In this document: positions 49,814 to 58,790 of the stretch, piece after piece
How positions within the stretch are numbered: the first letter of the stretch is position 1
How the letters are laid out: the number at the start of each line of letters is the position of its first letter
From: an uncultured Chitinophagaceae bacterium
GTDB taxonomy: Bacteria > Bacteroidota > Bacteroidia > Chitinophagales > Chitinophagaceae
Length of the DNA stretch: 64,000 bases
Assembly: GCA_903870685.1 (NCBI GenBank)
Contig: CAIQDX010000102.1
Span: 148,119 to 212,118, forward strand
Reading direction: 5' to 3'
Notes under the pieces: model-generated
Databases searched by the model: none
Seen by the model: the letters and a program-made list of their open reading frames with translations, nothing else
Told to the model about the DNA's origin: nothing
Program-made: the position numbers and the translations under genes

Positions 49814-52648
49814 TTATCTGCCGCTTTTCTTTACCAGATCAGCAAACTCATCATTGAAAATTTTTTGTTCTAATAAATTTTCTAAAGTAAGATGCATGCG
49901 ATATCGCCAGAAATGTTTTGGGTTTGATGGGACGTTGATTCGCTCATCATCCGGATTAACTCTGCGTATCTTTTCATCGATCCCTAAAATATCTTGCAAC
50001 TGAAATATACTCCACATTGCAGGCGAATTCAAATGCTGCACAACAATGGCTTTATTGATCCAAGCTTCGCAATAATATGGTGCATCACCCCACTGACCAA
50101 TTTCGTGATTATAAAATTTTTGAATGCGGCTTTTATCTTCTTCCCACCAACCACGAATGGTACTCATATCATGTGTTGATGGTGTAATAACACTTAAATA
50201 TGGTGCATCATCCGGATGAAAGAATTCTTTCTTTGGGTCTTTAGGCATGCGTTGAATTTCTAAACTCAGCAATCCTAATTGACGCATCACATCAGGCACA
50301 CAAGCCGGAACCAATCCCAAATCTTCGCCACAAACCATCATGTTGGTGACACGTTTTAATGCGGGTAATTTTTGTAAAGCTTCCTTCATCCAAAAATCAT
50401 CCTGACGACGGAAGAAATAATTTACGTACAATTCATTCAATTGATTTTGAGTATTTGCATCAAAATTTTTGAATGATGAAGTACCATTCATTGCAAAACG
50501 AAAATGATATTGTTGTCCACCTGAACCTTCCACTTCAAACAAAATAACATTGCTGATCAAATCGAACAATCCTTGTTTTATTTTATCATTAAAATCATTC
50601 TTTTCCAAACCTGAAATATATTCTTCAATTTGTCTTTGTGTTGCGAATTCATTTTTCAAAGCATAATTACCGAAGCCATCATAATTAAGAAAATTGTTTT
50701 TTACATAATCCTGATCATATCCAAATATTTCCCACAAAATATTTTCATTAATAAATGGTTTTGTGTAACGATTATAATCGAACCAAATACCACGACTATT
50801 AAATTCATTTAAATGCAAAGGAATTGCCGGAACAAAATACCCCATGATTCCTTCAACAGCATGCATGGGAATACTCCAAATTCTAAAGAATCCTAAAATA
50901 TGGTCGATGCGAAATGCATCGAAATAATAATGCATTTGTTCGAATCGATTTTTCCACCATGCAAAACCATCTTCACGCATGCGTTGCCAGTTGTAAGTTG
51001 GAAAGCCCCAGTTCTGACCTTTTACAGCAAAATCATCAGGAGGCGCACCGGCTTGTAAATTCATATTAAACAGATCGGGTTGTTGCCATGCATCGGCACC
51101 ATAACGATAAATACCAATGGCAATATCGCCTTTCAAAACTATACCGTTTTCATGTGCATATTCATTTGCTTCTTTTAATTGCAAATGCAAATGATATTGA
51201 ATAAAATAATTAATGGCAATATCATTATATGCAACATGTTTTTCGGAAGTTAATTCGGCAATATCTTCTGCTTTATAATTTTTGAAAGATGTCCATTGAT
51301 TAAAATCGGAAGTGCCGTTTTGATCTCTCAAATGACAAAAAACAGAATAAGGAATTAACCAATGTTTATTTGTTTCGAAATATTTTTTATAAGATGAAGA
51401 TGCAAATGTTTTATCTTTTTGTGAAGGATAAATTTGTTTGATGAATTTTGTTTTAGCATTTAATACACCTTCATAATCGATGGCATCTAAAGCATTTAAT
51501 TTTATTCTTTCTTCTTCTAAAGCAACTAACAAATTTTTATCTTCTTCATTCACTACTTTACTCAGATCAAGATACATTGGATGCAAAGCAAAAGCTGAAA
51601 TAGCCGCATAAGGATAAGAGTCTTGCCAGCTATGAGTTGCAGTGGTATCGTTGATTGGTAAAATCTGAATTAATTTTAATCCGGTTTGTTTGGCCCAATC
51701 AACTAATAATTTCAAATCAGAGAATTCTCCAACACCAAAACTTCGTTCTGAACGTAAACTAAAAACAGGAATTGCGACGCCGGTAGCTTTAAAAGTGTTG
51801 TTTGGCAAAAAAGCAAAACCATCATTCAACACTGTTATTTTATTCCCTGTAAGAAAATTATACAGCAATCTGTTGTTTCCATCTTCGTAGCGAATTATTT
51901 TTTTCTTTTGAGTGTCGTACACACCATATTTATACGCAACCGGAAACATTTCGTTGCCGAGATCTATTTTCGCTTCATAAAAATCATCTCCCTCAGCCCT
52001 ACTCATCAAAACAATTTTTTCTTTATTCCAGTCGTTCAATGCATTTGCATTTCCTGAAATAAAAACAGTTTGTCCTTTTGTAAGTAATGGTGCTTTTATT
52101 TTAAAAATATGAGTGAAAGATTCTGGTTCAGCCGCTTTTACTTTTGTATGATTAGATTTAAGCAAAACATTTTTGAAAGGCTCGGAATAAAATGCATTTT
52201 CGTAATAACCTGCATAGTTCCATGAATCCAACATCAAAATTTCATCAGCCTGAATTGTTGAAGGAATAAATGTTTTATCAGCACCCCAATCATAACTGAA
52301 AGTGCCGTCAGCATTTCTTAAAATATAATTGTACGTAATATTCGAATCAATTGTTTTTTCAATTTCTATGGATGCACTCCATAATTCTTCATTCAAATAT
52401 TTTAATGGTAAAGCTTTATCAGTATCGCTATTTCCAAATAATGGATGATTGCCTGTGATATACAAATTCTGACCATATTGCGTTTTGTACCTGAGCTGAA
52501 ATGTGATTTTAAGTAGCACCTGATTCTTGTTTAAATTAGAATTAGCTTTTGTTTCTTTTTCAGAAACCGCAGTTTTTTTTCTTGGGGATTGTACAGCAGA
52601 TAAGGGTTTACTCTGCAAATTGTTAGCAGCAATTTTATCGTTAGCCAA
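49814..52648 (-). CDS. malQ: 4-alpha-glucanotransferase with N-terminal starch-binding domains
   Basis: A 944-residue GH77 amylomaltase that transfers alpha-1,4-glucan segments. After a basic, disordered N-terminus, two CBM20-like starch-binding modules occupy ~45-145 (LLKITFQLRYKTQYGQNLYI) and ~175-280 (FKIKAPLLTKGQTVFISGNA). The GH77 domain (~290-930) shows SLRSERSFGVGEFSDLKLLV, LKGDIAIGIYRYGADAWQQP, FDAFRIDHILGFFRIWSIP (catalytic Asp region), MVCGEDLGLVPACV and ITPSTHDMSTIRGWWEE. The start codon is TTG at 52648; no in-frame ATG is close. A shared promoter-operator layout links it to the alpha-amylase gene, so both probably answer to maltodextrin supply. Confidence 0.95.
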   Translation of the reverse strand: MANDKIAANNLQSKPLSAVQSPRKKTAVSEKETKANSNLNKNQVLLKITFQLRYKTQYGQNLYITGNHPLFGNSDTDKALPLKYLNEELWSASIEIEKTIDSNITYNYILRNADGTFSYDWGADKTFIPSTIQADEILMLDSWNYAGYYENAFYSEPFKNVLLKSNHTKVKAAEPESFTHIFKIKAPLLTKGQTVFISGNANALNDWNKEKIVLMSRAEGDDFYEAKIDLGNEMFPVAYKYGVYDTQKKKIIRYEDGNNRLLYNFLTGNKITVLNDGFAFLPNNTFKATGVAIPVFSLRSERSFGVGEFSDLKLLVDWAKQTGLKLIQILPINDTTATHSWQDSYPYAAISAFALHPMYLDLSKVVNEEDKNLLVALEEERIKLNALDAIDYEGVLNAKTKFIKQIYPSQKDKTFASSSYKKYFETNKHWLIPYSVFCHLRDQNGTSDFNQWTSFKNYKAEDIAELTSEKHVAYNDIAINYFIQYHLHLQLKEANEYAHENGIVLKGDIAIGIYRYGADAWQQPDLFNMNLQAGAPPDDFAVKGQNWGFPTYNWQRMREDGFAWWKNRFEQMHYYFDAFRIDHILGFFRIWSIPMHAVEGIMGYFVPAIPLHLNEFNSRGIWFDYNRYTKPFINENILWEIFGYDQDYVKNNFLNYDGFGNYALKNEFATQRQIEEYISGLEKNDFNDKIKQGLFDLISNVILFEVEGSGGQQYHFRFAMNGTSSFKNFDANTQNQLNELYVNYFFRRQDDFWMKEALQKLPALKRVTNMMVCGEDLGLVPACVPDVMRQLGLLSLEIQRMPKDPKKEFFHPDDAPYLSVITPSTHDMSTIRGWWEEDKSRIQKFYNHEIGQWGDAPYYCEAWINKAIVVQHLNSPAMWSIFQLQDILGIDEKIRRVNPDDERINVPSNPKHFWRYRMHLTLENLLEQKIFNDEFADLVKKSGR

Positions 52649-52668
52649 TGGACAAGTTTTTAAGAATG

Positions 52669-52704
52669 CTAAAATACAGAATTAATGTGTATTTCGAACA
52701 CATT
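52669..52704 (-). promoter_or_regulatory. malQ promoter: palindromic operator plus -7 box
   Basis: On the minus strand: AATGTGT-N7-ACACATT (52704-52684), then exactly 7 bases, then TATTTTAG (52676-52669, one mismatch to TAnnTTTG), then 20 bases to the TTG start. Flanking bases extend the palindrome to ATTAATGTGT/ACACATTAAT. The alpha-amylase promoter has the same arrangement. Confidence 0.65.
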
Positions 52705-52754
52705 AATCTAGCGGTCTCAAAATAAATTTCGGCAGATTAGGGTATTACAAGTAT

Positions 52755-53915
52755 CTATTTATGATTATAAAAGCGATCAATTTCATCGTAATAGCCTTTA
52801 GCCCAAGCTTCTAAAGTTTGTGTAGCGGCATAATCACGGCCTAAAACTATTTTTTGAGGTAGTTCGTTTTCCTCGTTAATTATTTGCTTCAAAACTATTA
52901 CAAGATCATCAACTGATCTGCTTTTAAAAACAAAACCGCGATTACCATTGTCAACCATCAGTTTTGCCAAAGCAACATCACTTAAAATTGGAATTAACCC
53001 ATGAAAAAATCCTTCAACAGGTACTTTCCCAAATCCTTCCTGAATAGGCGACTGCAGTACAAAATCATTTTCGCGATATAGAATTCTTAATTCCTCAGAT
53101 GTCTTTTTACCGGCAATGAAAATCTTATTTTCTAATTGATTTTCTGAAATAAATTTTTGGTATTGCTCTTTTAAAGGGCCATCTCCTACCAATGTTAATC
53201 GAAAATTTATATCTGATTTATACAATTGTAAACACGCATCTAAAATGAGTTGTTGATTTTTATTTTGATTGAAAATACCAACAGAAATTAATTTCAGTGT
53301 CGTTATTGGTTCTTGTTGTAATTTTTTTATTCGAGCATTTACCTGTGTCGTTTCTTCATCCCAAATTGTTTTAGAATAAGAAGGACTGAACCCTTTTTTA
53401 ATTTTTGATTGAGTAGATTCTTTTTCGAGGTATGCCCAAACCGGACCACGAAAATATTTTTTCAATAACCATTTTTGAAATCGATAAGTGATGGGTTCGT
53501 TTAAATAATTATTCCATGTACCGGTATACGTTGCAAACACTTTTCGTTGTTTGAAATAAAAATAAAAGAAACCTGGAATATTTAAATTGTTGGGGAAACG
53601 CTGATAAATTATATCGACTTCCTTATTGAGTTTACTAAATGCGCTCAACCATTTTGGGATCGTAGTAATTATTTTTAATTTTGATGAAAATGAATCTCCG
53701 CCTGCATTTGGAAGTTCTATCACACTTAATTTTTCTGACTGATAATACGATGCAACTTTTGTTTCATCGTACGCAACAAACGGACAACACAAAACTATCT
53801 CATCAAAATAAATGAATAATGATTCCAATTGTTTTAATAAGATATGCGTCTCGGTTCCAATCCTGCCATCAGGATGTTTAAAATGTATACAATCTGAAAC
53901 GATACCTAAGCGCAT
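52755..53915 (-). CDS. GT4-like glycosyltransferase
   Basis: A ~386-residue GT-B fold glycosyltransferase of the GT4 type. The start was set at 53915 (MRLGIVSDCIHF); the longer frame from 53969 adds an unlikely N-terminus. The N-terminal half has HPDGRIGTETHILLKQLESL, and the C-terminal nucleotide-sugar domain shows LISVGIFNQNKNQQLILDAC, LTLVGDGPLKEQYQKFISEN and a final acceptor/donor pattern SPIQEGFGKVPVEGFFHGLIP (E-x7-E-like, ~310-325). The donor and acceptor are unknown. It is a lone gene with no sugar-nucleotide operon directly adjacent. Confidence 0.85.
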   Translation of the reverse strand: MRLGIVSDCIHFKHPDGRIGTETHILLKQLESLFIYFDEIVLCCPFVAYDETKVASYYQSEKLSVIELPNAGGDSFSSKLKIITTIPKWLSAFSKLNKEVDIIYQRFPNNLNIPGFFYFYFKQRKVFATYTGTWNNYLNEPITYRFQKWLLKKYFRGPVWAYLEKESTQSKIKKGFSPSYSKTIWDEETTQVNARIKKLQQEPITTLKLISVGIFNQNKNQQLILDACLQLYKSDINFRLTLVGDGPLKEQYQKFISENQLENKIFIAGKKTSEELRILYRENDFVLQSPIQEGFGKVPVEGFFHGLIPILSDVALAKLMVDNGNRGFVFKSRSVDDLVIVLKQIINEENELPQKIVLGRDYAATQTLEAWAKGYYDEIDRFYNHK

Positions 53916-54010
53916 AAAAAAATCGGTTGAATAATAAGTTTTCAAATGCTTATTACAAAGCAGATGCAAACTAAACTATTCAACCGAAAAAATATATTGA
54001 ATCTATTCAA

Positions 54011-54493
54011 TTATTTATCGTGTGGCGGTAGCGGCGGCTGATTTCCAGCTGGTGGCGGGCCAGGAAATTTTGGATATACCGGCGGTTGTCCAAAAGGTTT
54101 TGGTGCACCACGATGACAAGTTTTACAAGTTACCATTTGAACTTTCACTGTATCAGCATGCGGAATATTTCCAATGTATTTTTTATTCATTTCATCGGTC
54201 ATTCGCATCATATCTCTTGTAATATCTTTAATTGGATTTTCATCGCTTGCCATATCCATCTTTTTTGGATTTTCTTTTGAATGTGCGTGGCAATAATCGC
54301 AATGAACACCCAAATCTGCTTTAAAAACATCCATTGCTCTATCTACTTCTTTATAAGTAGCAGTTGCGGGATATACTTTAATGTTCTTTAATTTTTTGGG
54401 TTCTTGTTGTTGATCGATCGGTTTAAATGACAATACCATTAGAGCCGAAACTGCAGTGATGGCAGTGATTACTAATACTTTTTTTCTTTGCAT
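54011..54493 (-). CDS. Dihaem c-type cytochrome (photosynthetic reaction centre cytochrome-like fold)
   Basis: A ~160-residue exported protein with two haem-binding motifs, CDYCH and CKTCH. The start is taken at 54493 (MQRKKVLVITAITAVSALMV), which yields a signal/anchor helix; the longer frame from 54598 runs through a region unlike the family. The motif spacing, with CHRGAPKP after the second haem site and a helix TRDMMRMTDEMNKKYIG between them, fits the CytoC_RC-like (PF02276) family common in Bacteroidetes. The C-terminus is proline-rich (PPVYPKFPGPPPAGNQ). It is presumed to be an electron carrier facing the periplasm. ccmB at 42840 is a distant maturation gene in the same window. Confidence 0.88.
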   Translation of the reverse strand: MQRKKVLVITAITAVSALMVLSFKPIDQQQEPKKLKNIKVYPATATYKEVDRAMDVFKADLGVHCDYCHAHSKENPKKMDMASDENPIKDITRDMMRMTDEMNKKYIGNIPHADTVKVQMVTCKTCHRGAPKPFGQPPVYPKFPGPPPAGNQPPLPPHDK

Positions 54494-54685
54494 TATAAAC
54501 ATACTTAACAGGTTTAGGGTTGAAAAATAGAGAATGAAAGAATATACAATTTCTAAAATCGGTAAACAAAATAATCTAAAAGGTAAATAGGCTCTCAAAA
54601 AAATAATTCATCTTTTCAATATTTTTTCTATTTTGATGACGATTGACATGTGAACCAGATAATAAAGATTGCAAAAAAATTTGCC

Positions 54686-55015
54686 ATGCCCTATCAAGTT
54701 GCTATTAATTCATTCAATGTTAAAGAATGGGTTACATTAAATCTTAATCCAAGAGATATTGAAAGCGATTTGCTTCAAAAAGGATTGGATGAAGATTTGA
54801 TCATAGAGGTTCTCAAAGAATATAAAAGACAGTGCAATGCTAAAAAACAATTTAAAGGTTTTGTATTAATGGCAATTGGTGCCTTTATAGGGTTTTTAAG
54901 TTGTGTATTAACCTTAACAGAAGCATTCCCCCAATGGTATGGATTTATTTTATACGGATTAACATTTATTGGCGTTACCATTGCATTTATTGGATTGTAT
55001 TTTGTATTTGAATAA
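54686..55015 (+). CDS. Small membrane protein, two helices, unknown function
   Basis: I do not recognise this protein. From the ATG at 54686 it has ~109 residues; a GTG at 54650 would add twelve (MNQIIKIAKKFA). The N-terminal half is soluble and helical (NVKEWVTLNLNPRDIESDLL, IIEVLKEYKRQCNAKKQ). The C-terminal half has two membrane helices (FVLMAIGAFIGFLSCVLTL and GFILYGLTFIGVTIAFIGLY). It is convergent with another small membrane protein gene eight bases away. The coding look is good: consistent codon use and a sensible hydropathy pattern. Confidence 0.6.
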   Translation: MPYQVAINSFNVKEWVTLNLNPRDIESDLLQKGLDEDLIIEVLKEYKRQCNAKKQFKGFVLMAIGAFIGFLSCVLTLTEAFPQWYGFILYGLTFIGVTIAFIGLYFVFE

Positions 55016-55023
55016 ACCAAATT

Positions 55024-55290
55024 TTATTGCACAACCAGTGCAGATTCATTTTGTTGAATTTGCATTTTATATTTTATAATCTGATTTCTGAAGTACTTAA
55101 TTGCTCCAATAACGAATATCGATGCGGGGATAAGGAAAATGGAAATTACAAATGCACTTGAAATATTTACAGGCATTTGCCGAAATCCGAAATTTATTTC
55201 TGTGATAATGATTCCTGAGAATAATAAAAGCAGGCTTAAAAATACCAGCAAACAGAAACGGTAAAATTGAATTACAAATAATTTTTTCAT
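55024..55290 (-). CDS. Small membrane protein, unknown function
   Basis: An ~88-residue protein starting at 55290 (MKKLFVIQFYRFCLLVF). A longer frame from 55338 would add 16 residues. It has two predicted membrane helices (CLLVFLSLLLLFSGIIITEI and AFVISIFLIPASIFVIGAIK) and a short basic/polar C-terminus (RNQIIKYKMQIQQNESALV). The leader reads CTTAAAATCAACTGTA before the ATG, a diverged form of the TTAAAATAAA motif. No family is recognised. It lies upstream of a converging small membrane-protein gene and downstream of the 133-residue protein gene, with a ~150-bp gap. Confidence 0.55.
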   Translation of the reverse strand: MKKLFVIQFYRFCLLVFLSLLLLFSGIIITEINFGFRQMPVNISSAFVISIFLIPASIFVIGAIKYFRNQIIKYKMQIQQNESALVVQ

Positions 55291-55441
55291 TACAGTTGAT
55301 TTTAAGGTTAATGAAATAAACATTTCATCGACAATCAACCGATAAAAACAAAATACAAATTATTTTGAAAGATGCAAATTCTTTTTTTCGACTTCATATG
55401 ATGCCCAAACATAAAAATTTGAGTAATTAAAGTCATCATTG

Positions 55442-55843
55442 CTACAGAAGATTCAGAATTTTTCTTTCTGAATTATTTTTTGCTTCCAACTTCTTTTGTG
55501 ATGCGGGAATTAAGAAACCATCACACACTTCACTAAATCCAAAACTCTCAAGTGTATGGTATTCGTATTTTCTCCTTTGCCCAATATTATCCCAACCATC
55601 TTTTAAGATAAAAGAATTGCCTAAATAAATTTGATAAGAATCGCCTACAAGTCTGATTTCCAGAATTTGATAAATTCGCTCAACCTGATTTACATCTAGC
55701 CAATACGGAGCGATGTATTTTGTATTGTGTTCTTTAAATTTAGGTTCGCCGAGTTTCGCGTGAATGTATATTACTTCACCGGTAAATGCATCATTCTTAT
55801 ATTCTTTCAATTCGGGGATAACCATTACACTTATTTCGTTCAT
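55442..55843 (-). CDS. Hypothetical soluble protein, 133 aa
   Basis: A 133-residue protein with no signal peptide or membrane helix. It reads like a compact alpha/beta domain (FTGEVIYIHAKLGEPKFKEH, PYWLDVNQVERIYQILEIRL, YQIYLGNSFILKDGWDNIGQ) with a charged C-terminal tail. I do not recognise the family. The ATG follows TTAAAATAAA by four bases, the same leader as the CBS gene 52 bp upstream on the same strand, so the two may be co-regulated. Both appear to be real genes, with start and stop contexts like their neighbours. Confidence 0.65.
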   Translation of the reverse strand: MNEISVMVIPELKEYKNDAFTGEVIYIHAKLGEPKFKEHNTKYIAPYWLDVNQVERIYQILEIRLVGDSYQIYLGNSFILKDGWDNIGQRRKYEYHTLESFGFSEVCDGFLIPASQKKLEAKNNSERKILNLL

Positions 55844-55847
55844 AACA

Positions 55848-55857
55848 TTTATTTTAA
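55848..55857 (-). promoter_or_regulatory. TTAAAATAAA leader motif before the 133-aa gene
   Basis: Ten bases TTAAAATAAA, then TGTT, then the ATG on the minus strand. Identical in sequence and spacing to the leaders at 33258 and 56380. Confidence 0.45.
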
Positions 55858-55895
55858 TGATGAAAAAATAATTTCGTAGAGATTAATTTTCTTAC

Positions 55896-56375
55896 TTAAA
55901 TTTTCAAATTATAATAGTGTTGTTGATTTCCTGCAATTGCGCAACTAAATTGATATGTTACTTTTTCTAGCTCTTGTAAATCTGCTGAATCTTCTTCTAC
56001 AAAAGCGTGCATCAGATCATGCAAAGTAATTACACCTTTAAACAAAAAACCTTCAAAAACAAGTAAATGTCTAATCTTGAATGAGTCCATTAATTCCAAA
56101 CAACTAAGAACACTGTCATTAATATCAACAGCATGAATGCAATTGGTCATAATTTCCTTAACAGAAGTTTTGGTTGGATCCATTCTTCCAAGAATTATCT
56201 TGTGAGTATAATCGGTTTCACTCATTACTCCAACACAGTTATTGTTTTCGGTAACTATAACATAATCTAAATTTTTTGATTCCATCAAAGACAAAGCGTC
56301 AGCCACCATAGCATCTCCACTAATAGAAACTGAATTCAATGATTTTTTTTTCAAAATGTTTTTAATGGTTTTCAT
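55896..56375 (-). CDS. CBS domain pair protein
   Basis: A 159-residue protein made of two CBS domains, which usually bind adenine nucleotides and regulate partner proteins. The first repeat is VSISGDAMVADALSLMESKN (~17-36), with LDYVIVTENNNCVGVMSETD, and the second is ISMTNCIHAVDINDSVLSCL-like (~85-105), with IRHLLVFEGFLFKGVITLHD. No other domain is attached. The ATG is preceded by TTAAAATAAA at four bases. The 272-bp gap upstream, to the peptidase gene, shows no further gene; it is AT-rich and must hold the two divergent promoters, but I see no convincing consensus box in it. Stand-alone CBS proteins often serve stress responses. Confidence 0.9.
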   Translation of the reverse strand: MKTIKNILKKKSLNSVSISGDAMVADALSLMESKNLDYVIVTENNNCVGVMSETDYTHKIILGRMDPTKTSVKEIMTNCIHAVDINDSVLSCLELMDSFKIRHLLVFEGFLFKGVITLHDLMHAFVEEDSADLQELEKVTYQFSCAIAGNQQHYYNLKI

Positions 56376-56379
56376 AAAG

Positions 56380-56389
56380 TTTATTTTAA
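56380..56389 (-). promoter_or_regulatory. TTAAAATAAA leader motif before the CBS gene
   Basis: TTAAAATAAA, then CTTT, then ATG on the minus strand. Third identical instance of this ten-base motif and four-base spacing in the window. Confidence 0.45.
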
Positions 56390-56647
56390 TGGTGTGATTG
56401 TAATCAAACTAATCAAAGAACATTGAATTGATTCCCCTAAAGCTACTCAAGAATGAAAGAATTAAGTATGACTTTTATCACGAATGAATTGTCATTTTTG
56501 TGTCTGTTATTAACTAAAAAATAATAAATAAATCATTGTTTGACCATGTACCTTACTCAACAATTTTGTTTCGAGTTAATTCATATTTAAAATCTCAGGA
56601 AATAATAAGAATGTCTATTTTGCATTTTAAAGTATTGAGAACCTGAT

Positions 56648-57412
56648 ATGTTTGGATTAATTGTTTTTATAATTGTTATTATTGTTGGATTGAAGTTTTA
56701 TTTCGATAAACAAAAACGTATCCGCAACTTTCAAATGCCTGCTGATACAAAACAATTATTGTTAGAGCATGTAGCATTCTACCGAAACCTGAGTGATGAA
56801 CAAAAGTTAATTTTCGAAACCCGTATCAAAGATTTTCTTCAACACGTAACTATTACCGGTATTGGTACTGTAGTTGAAGATATAGATCGTATATTAATTG
56901 CATCAGGTGCAATCATTGTAATTTTTGGTTTCCCCGGCTGGCGTTACAATAATATATCAGAAGTGCTTTTATATAAAGACGCTTTTACCGAAGATTATAA
57001 ACAGATTGGTAACGACCGTAATATTTTAGGAATGGTTGGTGATGGTGCTTTACAACGACAAATGATTTTATCGCAAACTTCGGTTCGAGAATCTTTTAAA
57101 AACTTGGCCGATGGCCATAATACTGTCATCCATGAATTTGTTCATCTGGTTGATAAAGCCGATGGCGCTGCAGATGGTATTCCCGAATATTTATTATCGC
57201 GGCCTTACACAATTCCGTGGATAACAAGGATGCATAAAACAATTGAAGAGATGAAACAGGATGAACACCGCGATATTAATTTTTACGGTGCCACAAATGA
57301 TGCTGAATTTTTTGCTGTGATATCTGAATATTTTTTTGAACGTCCTGATCAATTAAAAACACATCATCCCGAATTATATAAATTGCTGGAACAAATGTTT
57401 CATCCTTTATAA
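56648..57412 (+). CDS. M90 (MtfA-like) zinc metallopeptidase
   Basis: A 254-residue protein with one N-terminal membrane helix (FGLIVFIIVIIVGLKFYF) and a soluble M90/MtfA-type peptidase domain. The zinc-binding motif is NTVIHEFVHLVDKADGAADG (HExxH plus the downstream aspartate/glutamate region, ~175-190), and the third ligand is likely in DAEFFAVISEYFFE (~225). VLLYKDAFTEDY fits the conserved strand. In E. coli MtfA modulates the glucose PTS regulator Mlc; no such partner is visible, and here the protein is membrane-anchored. It is divergent from the CBS gene and convergent with the DUF1003 gene. Confidence 0.88.
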   Translation: MFGLIVFIIVIIVGLKFYFDKQKRIRNFQMPADTKQLLLEHVAFYRNLSDEQKLIFETRIKDFLQHVTITGIGTVVEDIDRILIASGAIIVIFGFPGWRYNNISEVLLYKDAFTEDYKQIGNDRNILGMVGDGALQRQMILSQTSVRESFKNLADGHNTVIHEFVHLVDKADGAADGIPEYLLSRPYTIPWITRMHKTIEEMKQDEHRDINFYGATNDAEFFAVISEYFFERPDQLKTHHPELYKLLEQMFHPL

Positions 57413-57435
57413 ACAAAGTTTTGAAATCAATAGAA

Positions 57436-57843
57436 CTACTTTAGTTTCTCGTTCAACAGTGCTAAAATCTTATCTAATTTTTCGGTCTCTAATTTGTTCA
57501 GTTGTATTTGTAAAGATTCTATTTCTTTTTTGGCATCAATATTCGTTTTATAATCGTTCATCGCTTGGATTCTGTCTCTTTGATTTTGTCTGTTTTGCGA
57601 CATCATAATGATAGGTGCAGCATAAGCAGCTTGTGTAGAAAAAATTAAATTCAATAAAATAAATGGATACACATCCCAGTGTTGCACAAATCCAACTATG
57701 TTTAATACCATCCACACAACAACAATAATGCTTTGCCAAATAATAAAACTCCACGAACCCATACCATTCGCAACTGTGTCTGCAATGCGATCTCCATAAC
57801 TTAAAGAAGCGGTGTGTTTTTCATGCCAGGTTTTGTTTTCCAT
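57436..57843 (-). CDS. DUF1003 family membrane protein
   Basis: A 135-residue DUF1003 protein. The family core is visible: DRIADTVANGMGSWSFIIWQ (~18-37), VWMVLNIVGFVQHWDVYPFI, LLNLIFSTQAAYAAPIIMMSQ and NRQNQRDRIQAMNDYKTNID, giving two membrane helices followed by a polar tail with a coiled-coil-like end (EIESLQIQLNKLETEKLDKI). The family's function is unknown. It is a single gene, 65 bp from pyrF on the same strand, and convergent with the M90 peptidase gene. Confidence 0.9.
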   Translation of the reverse strand: MENKTWHEKHTASLSYGDRIADTVANGMGSWSFIIWQSIIVVVWMVLNIVGFVQHWDVYPFILLNLIFSTQAAYAAPIIMMSQNRQNQRDRIQAMNDYKTNIDAKKEIESLQIQLNKLETEKLDKILALLNEKLK

Positions 57844-57908
57844 AATGTTTGCTTAAAGTATTAGTATTTTATTTTTTTTGAAAAGATAGTTGAAAAAAAT
57901 AGCACCGA

Positions 57909-58724
57909 TCAGAAAAGAATTTCGCTTAAATATTTACTCATTTCTATTTGATATTGAGAAGCAATTGCTGTTGCTTCTGATGCAAAGTTTTCATGTTCGC
58001 TTGCATAGATAATAGCACGACTTGCATTTACCAATAAGCCACAATCTTTATTCAGCGCATATTTGCTTACGTCTTCCAAACTACCGCCCTGAAAGCCAAT
58101 TCCCGGTACTAATAAAAAATGATCAGGAATAATGTTGCGAATATTTATTAATTCAGTTGCCTGCGTTGCACCAACAACAAACATTAAATTATCGATCGTT
58201 CCCCAGGATGAAACAGTACTTAATACTTTTTCATACAAATAATCGTTACCTATTTTTTTTAATTCAAAATCGTTGGCGCCTTTGTTTGAAGTTAATCCCA
58301 ACACGATAGCGAATTTATTTTCATATTCTAAAAACGGACGAACACTATCTTCTCCCATATAAGGTGCAACGGTTACCGCATCGAAAGGTAAAGTCTCGAA
58401 AAATGTTTTTGCATATTGAGCAGATGTATTGCCAATATCGCCACGCTTTGCATCAGCAATTTTAAAATGCGTGTAAGGAATATAATGCAATGTTTTTTCC
58501 ATCGCCTCCCAGCCTTTTAATCCTTGTGCTTCGTAAAATGCAGTGTTTATTTTATAGCTGACACAATGATCTTTTGTTGCATCGATGATGGCTTTATTGA
58601 ATTCGAAAACCGCATCAGCATTGGATTGCAGATGTTTTGGGATTTTTGTTTGATCGGTATCTAAACCAACACAGAGAAAAGATTTTTTTTCTTTGATCTG
58701 ATGAATAAGCTGCTGTCTGTTCAT
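57909..58724 (-). CDS. pyrF: Orotidine-5'-phosphate decarboxylase (subfamily 2)
   Basis: A 271-residue OMP decarboxylase, which converts OMP to UMP in the last step of pyrimidine synthesis. The length and N-terminus [20 protein letters not shown] match the longer subfamily 2. The catalytic centre is [20 protein letters not shown], carrying the K-x-x-D catalytic array (DAKRGD, ~residues 92-97). Phosphate-binding residues lie in the end of the barrel ([31 protein letters not shown]). The start ATG at 58724 lies 32 bases from the alpha-amylase terminator. DUF1003 follows downstream by 65 bases and may be read on the same mRNA. Confidence 0.95.
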   Translation of the reverse strand: MNRQQLIHQIKEKKSFLCVGLDTDQTKIPKHLQSNADAVFEFNKAIIDATKDHCVSYKINTAFYEAQGLKGWEAMEKTLHYIPYTHFKIADAKRGDIGNTSAQYAKTFFETLPFDAVTVAPYMGEDSVRPFLEYENKFAIVLGLTSNKGANDFELKKIGNDYLYEKVLSTVSSWGTIDNLMFVVGATQATELINIRNIIPDHFLLVPGIGFQGGSLEDVSKYALNKDCGLLVNASRAIIYASEHENFASEATAIASQYQIEMSKYLSEILF

Positions 58725-58755
58725 ACTGCGAATCTAATTGGTTTATGCTATATTC

Positions 58756-58784
58756 AAAAAAGCCGGTTGAAAATTCAACCGGCC
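58756..58784 (-). terminator. Terminator after the alpha-amylase gene
   Basis: On the minus strand GCCGGTTGAA pairs perfectly with TTCAACCGGC around two bases and is followed by TTTTTT. It lies 7 bases after the amylase stop and separates it from pyrF. Confidence 0.88.
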
Positions 58785-58790
58785 TTGCTA

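Noticed and set aside
54022..54280. Plus-strand frames over the cytochrome gene
   Set aside because: They are antisense to the two haem motifs, which give a clear gene on the minus strand.
56376..56647. 272-bp gap between the CBS and M90 genes searched for a tRNA, small RNA or riboswitch
   Set aside because: No cloverleaf, strong hairpin or conserved motif was found beyond AT-rich promoter-like sequence.
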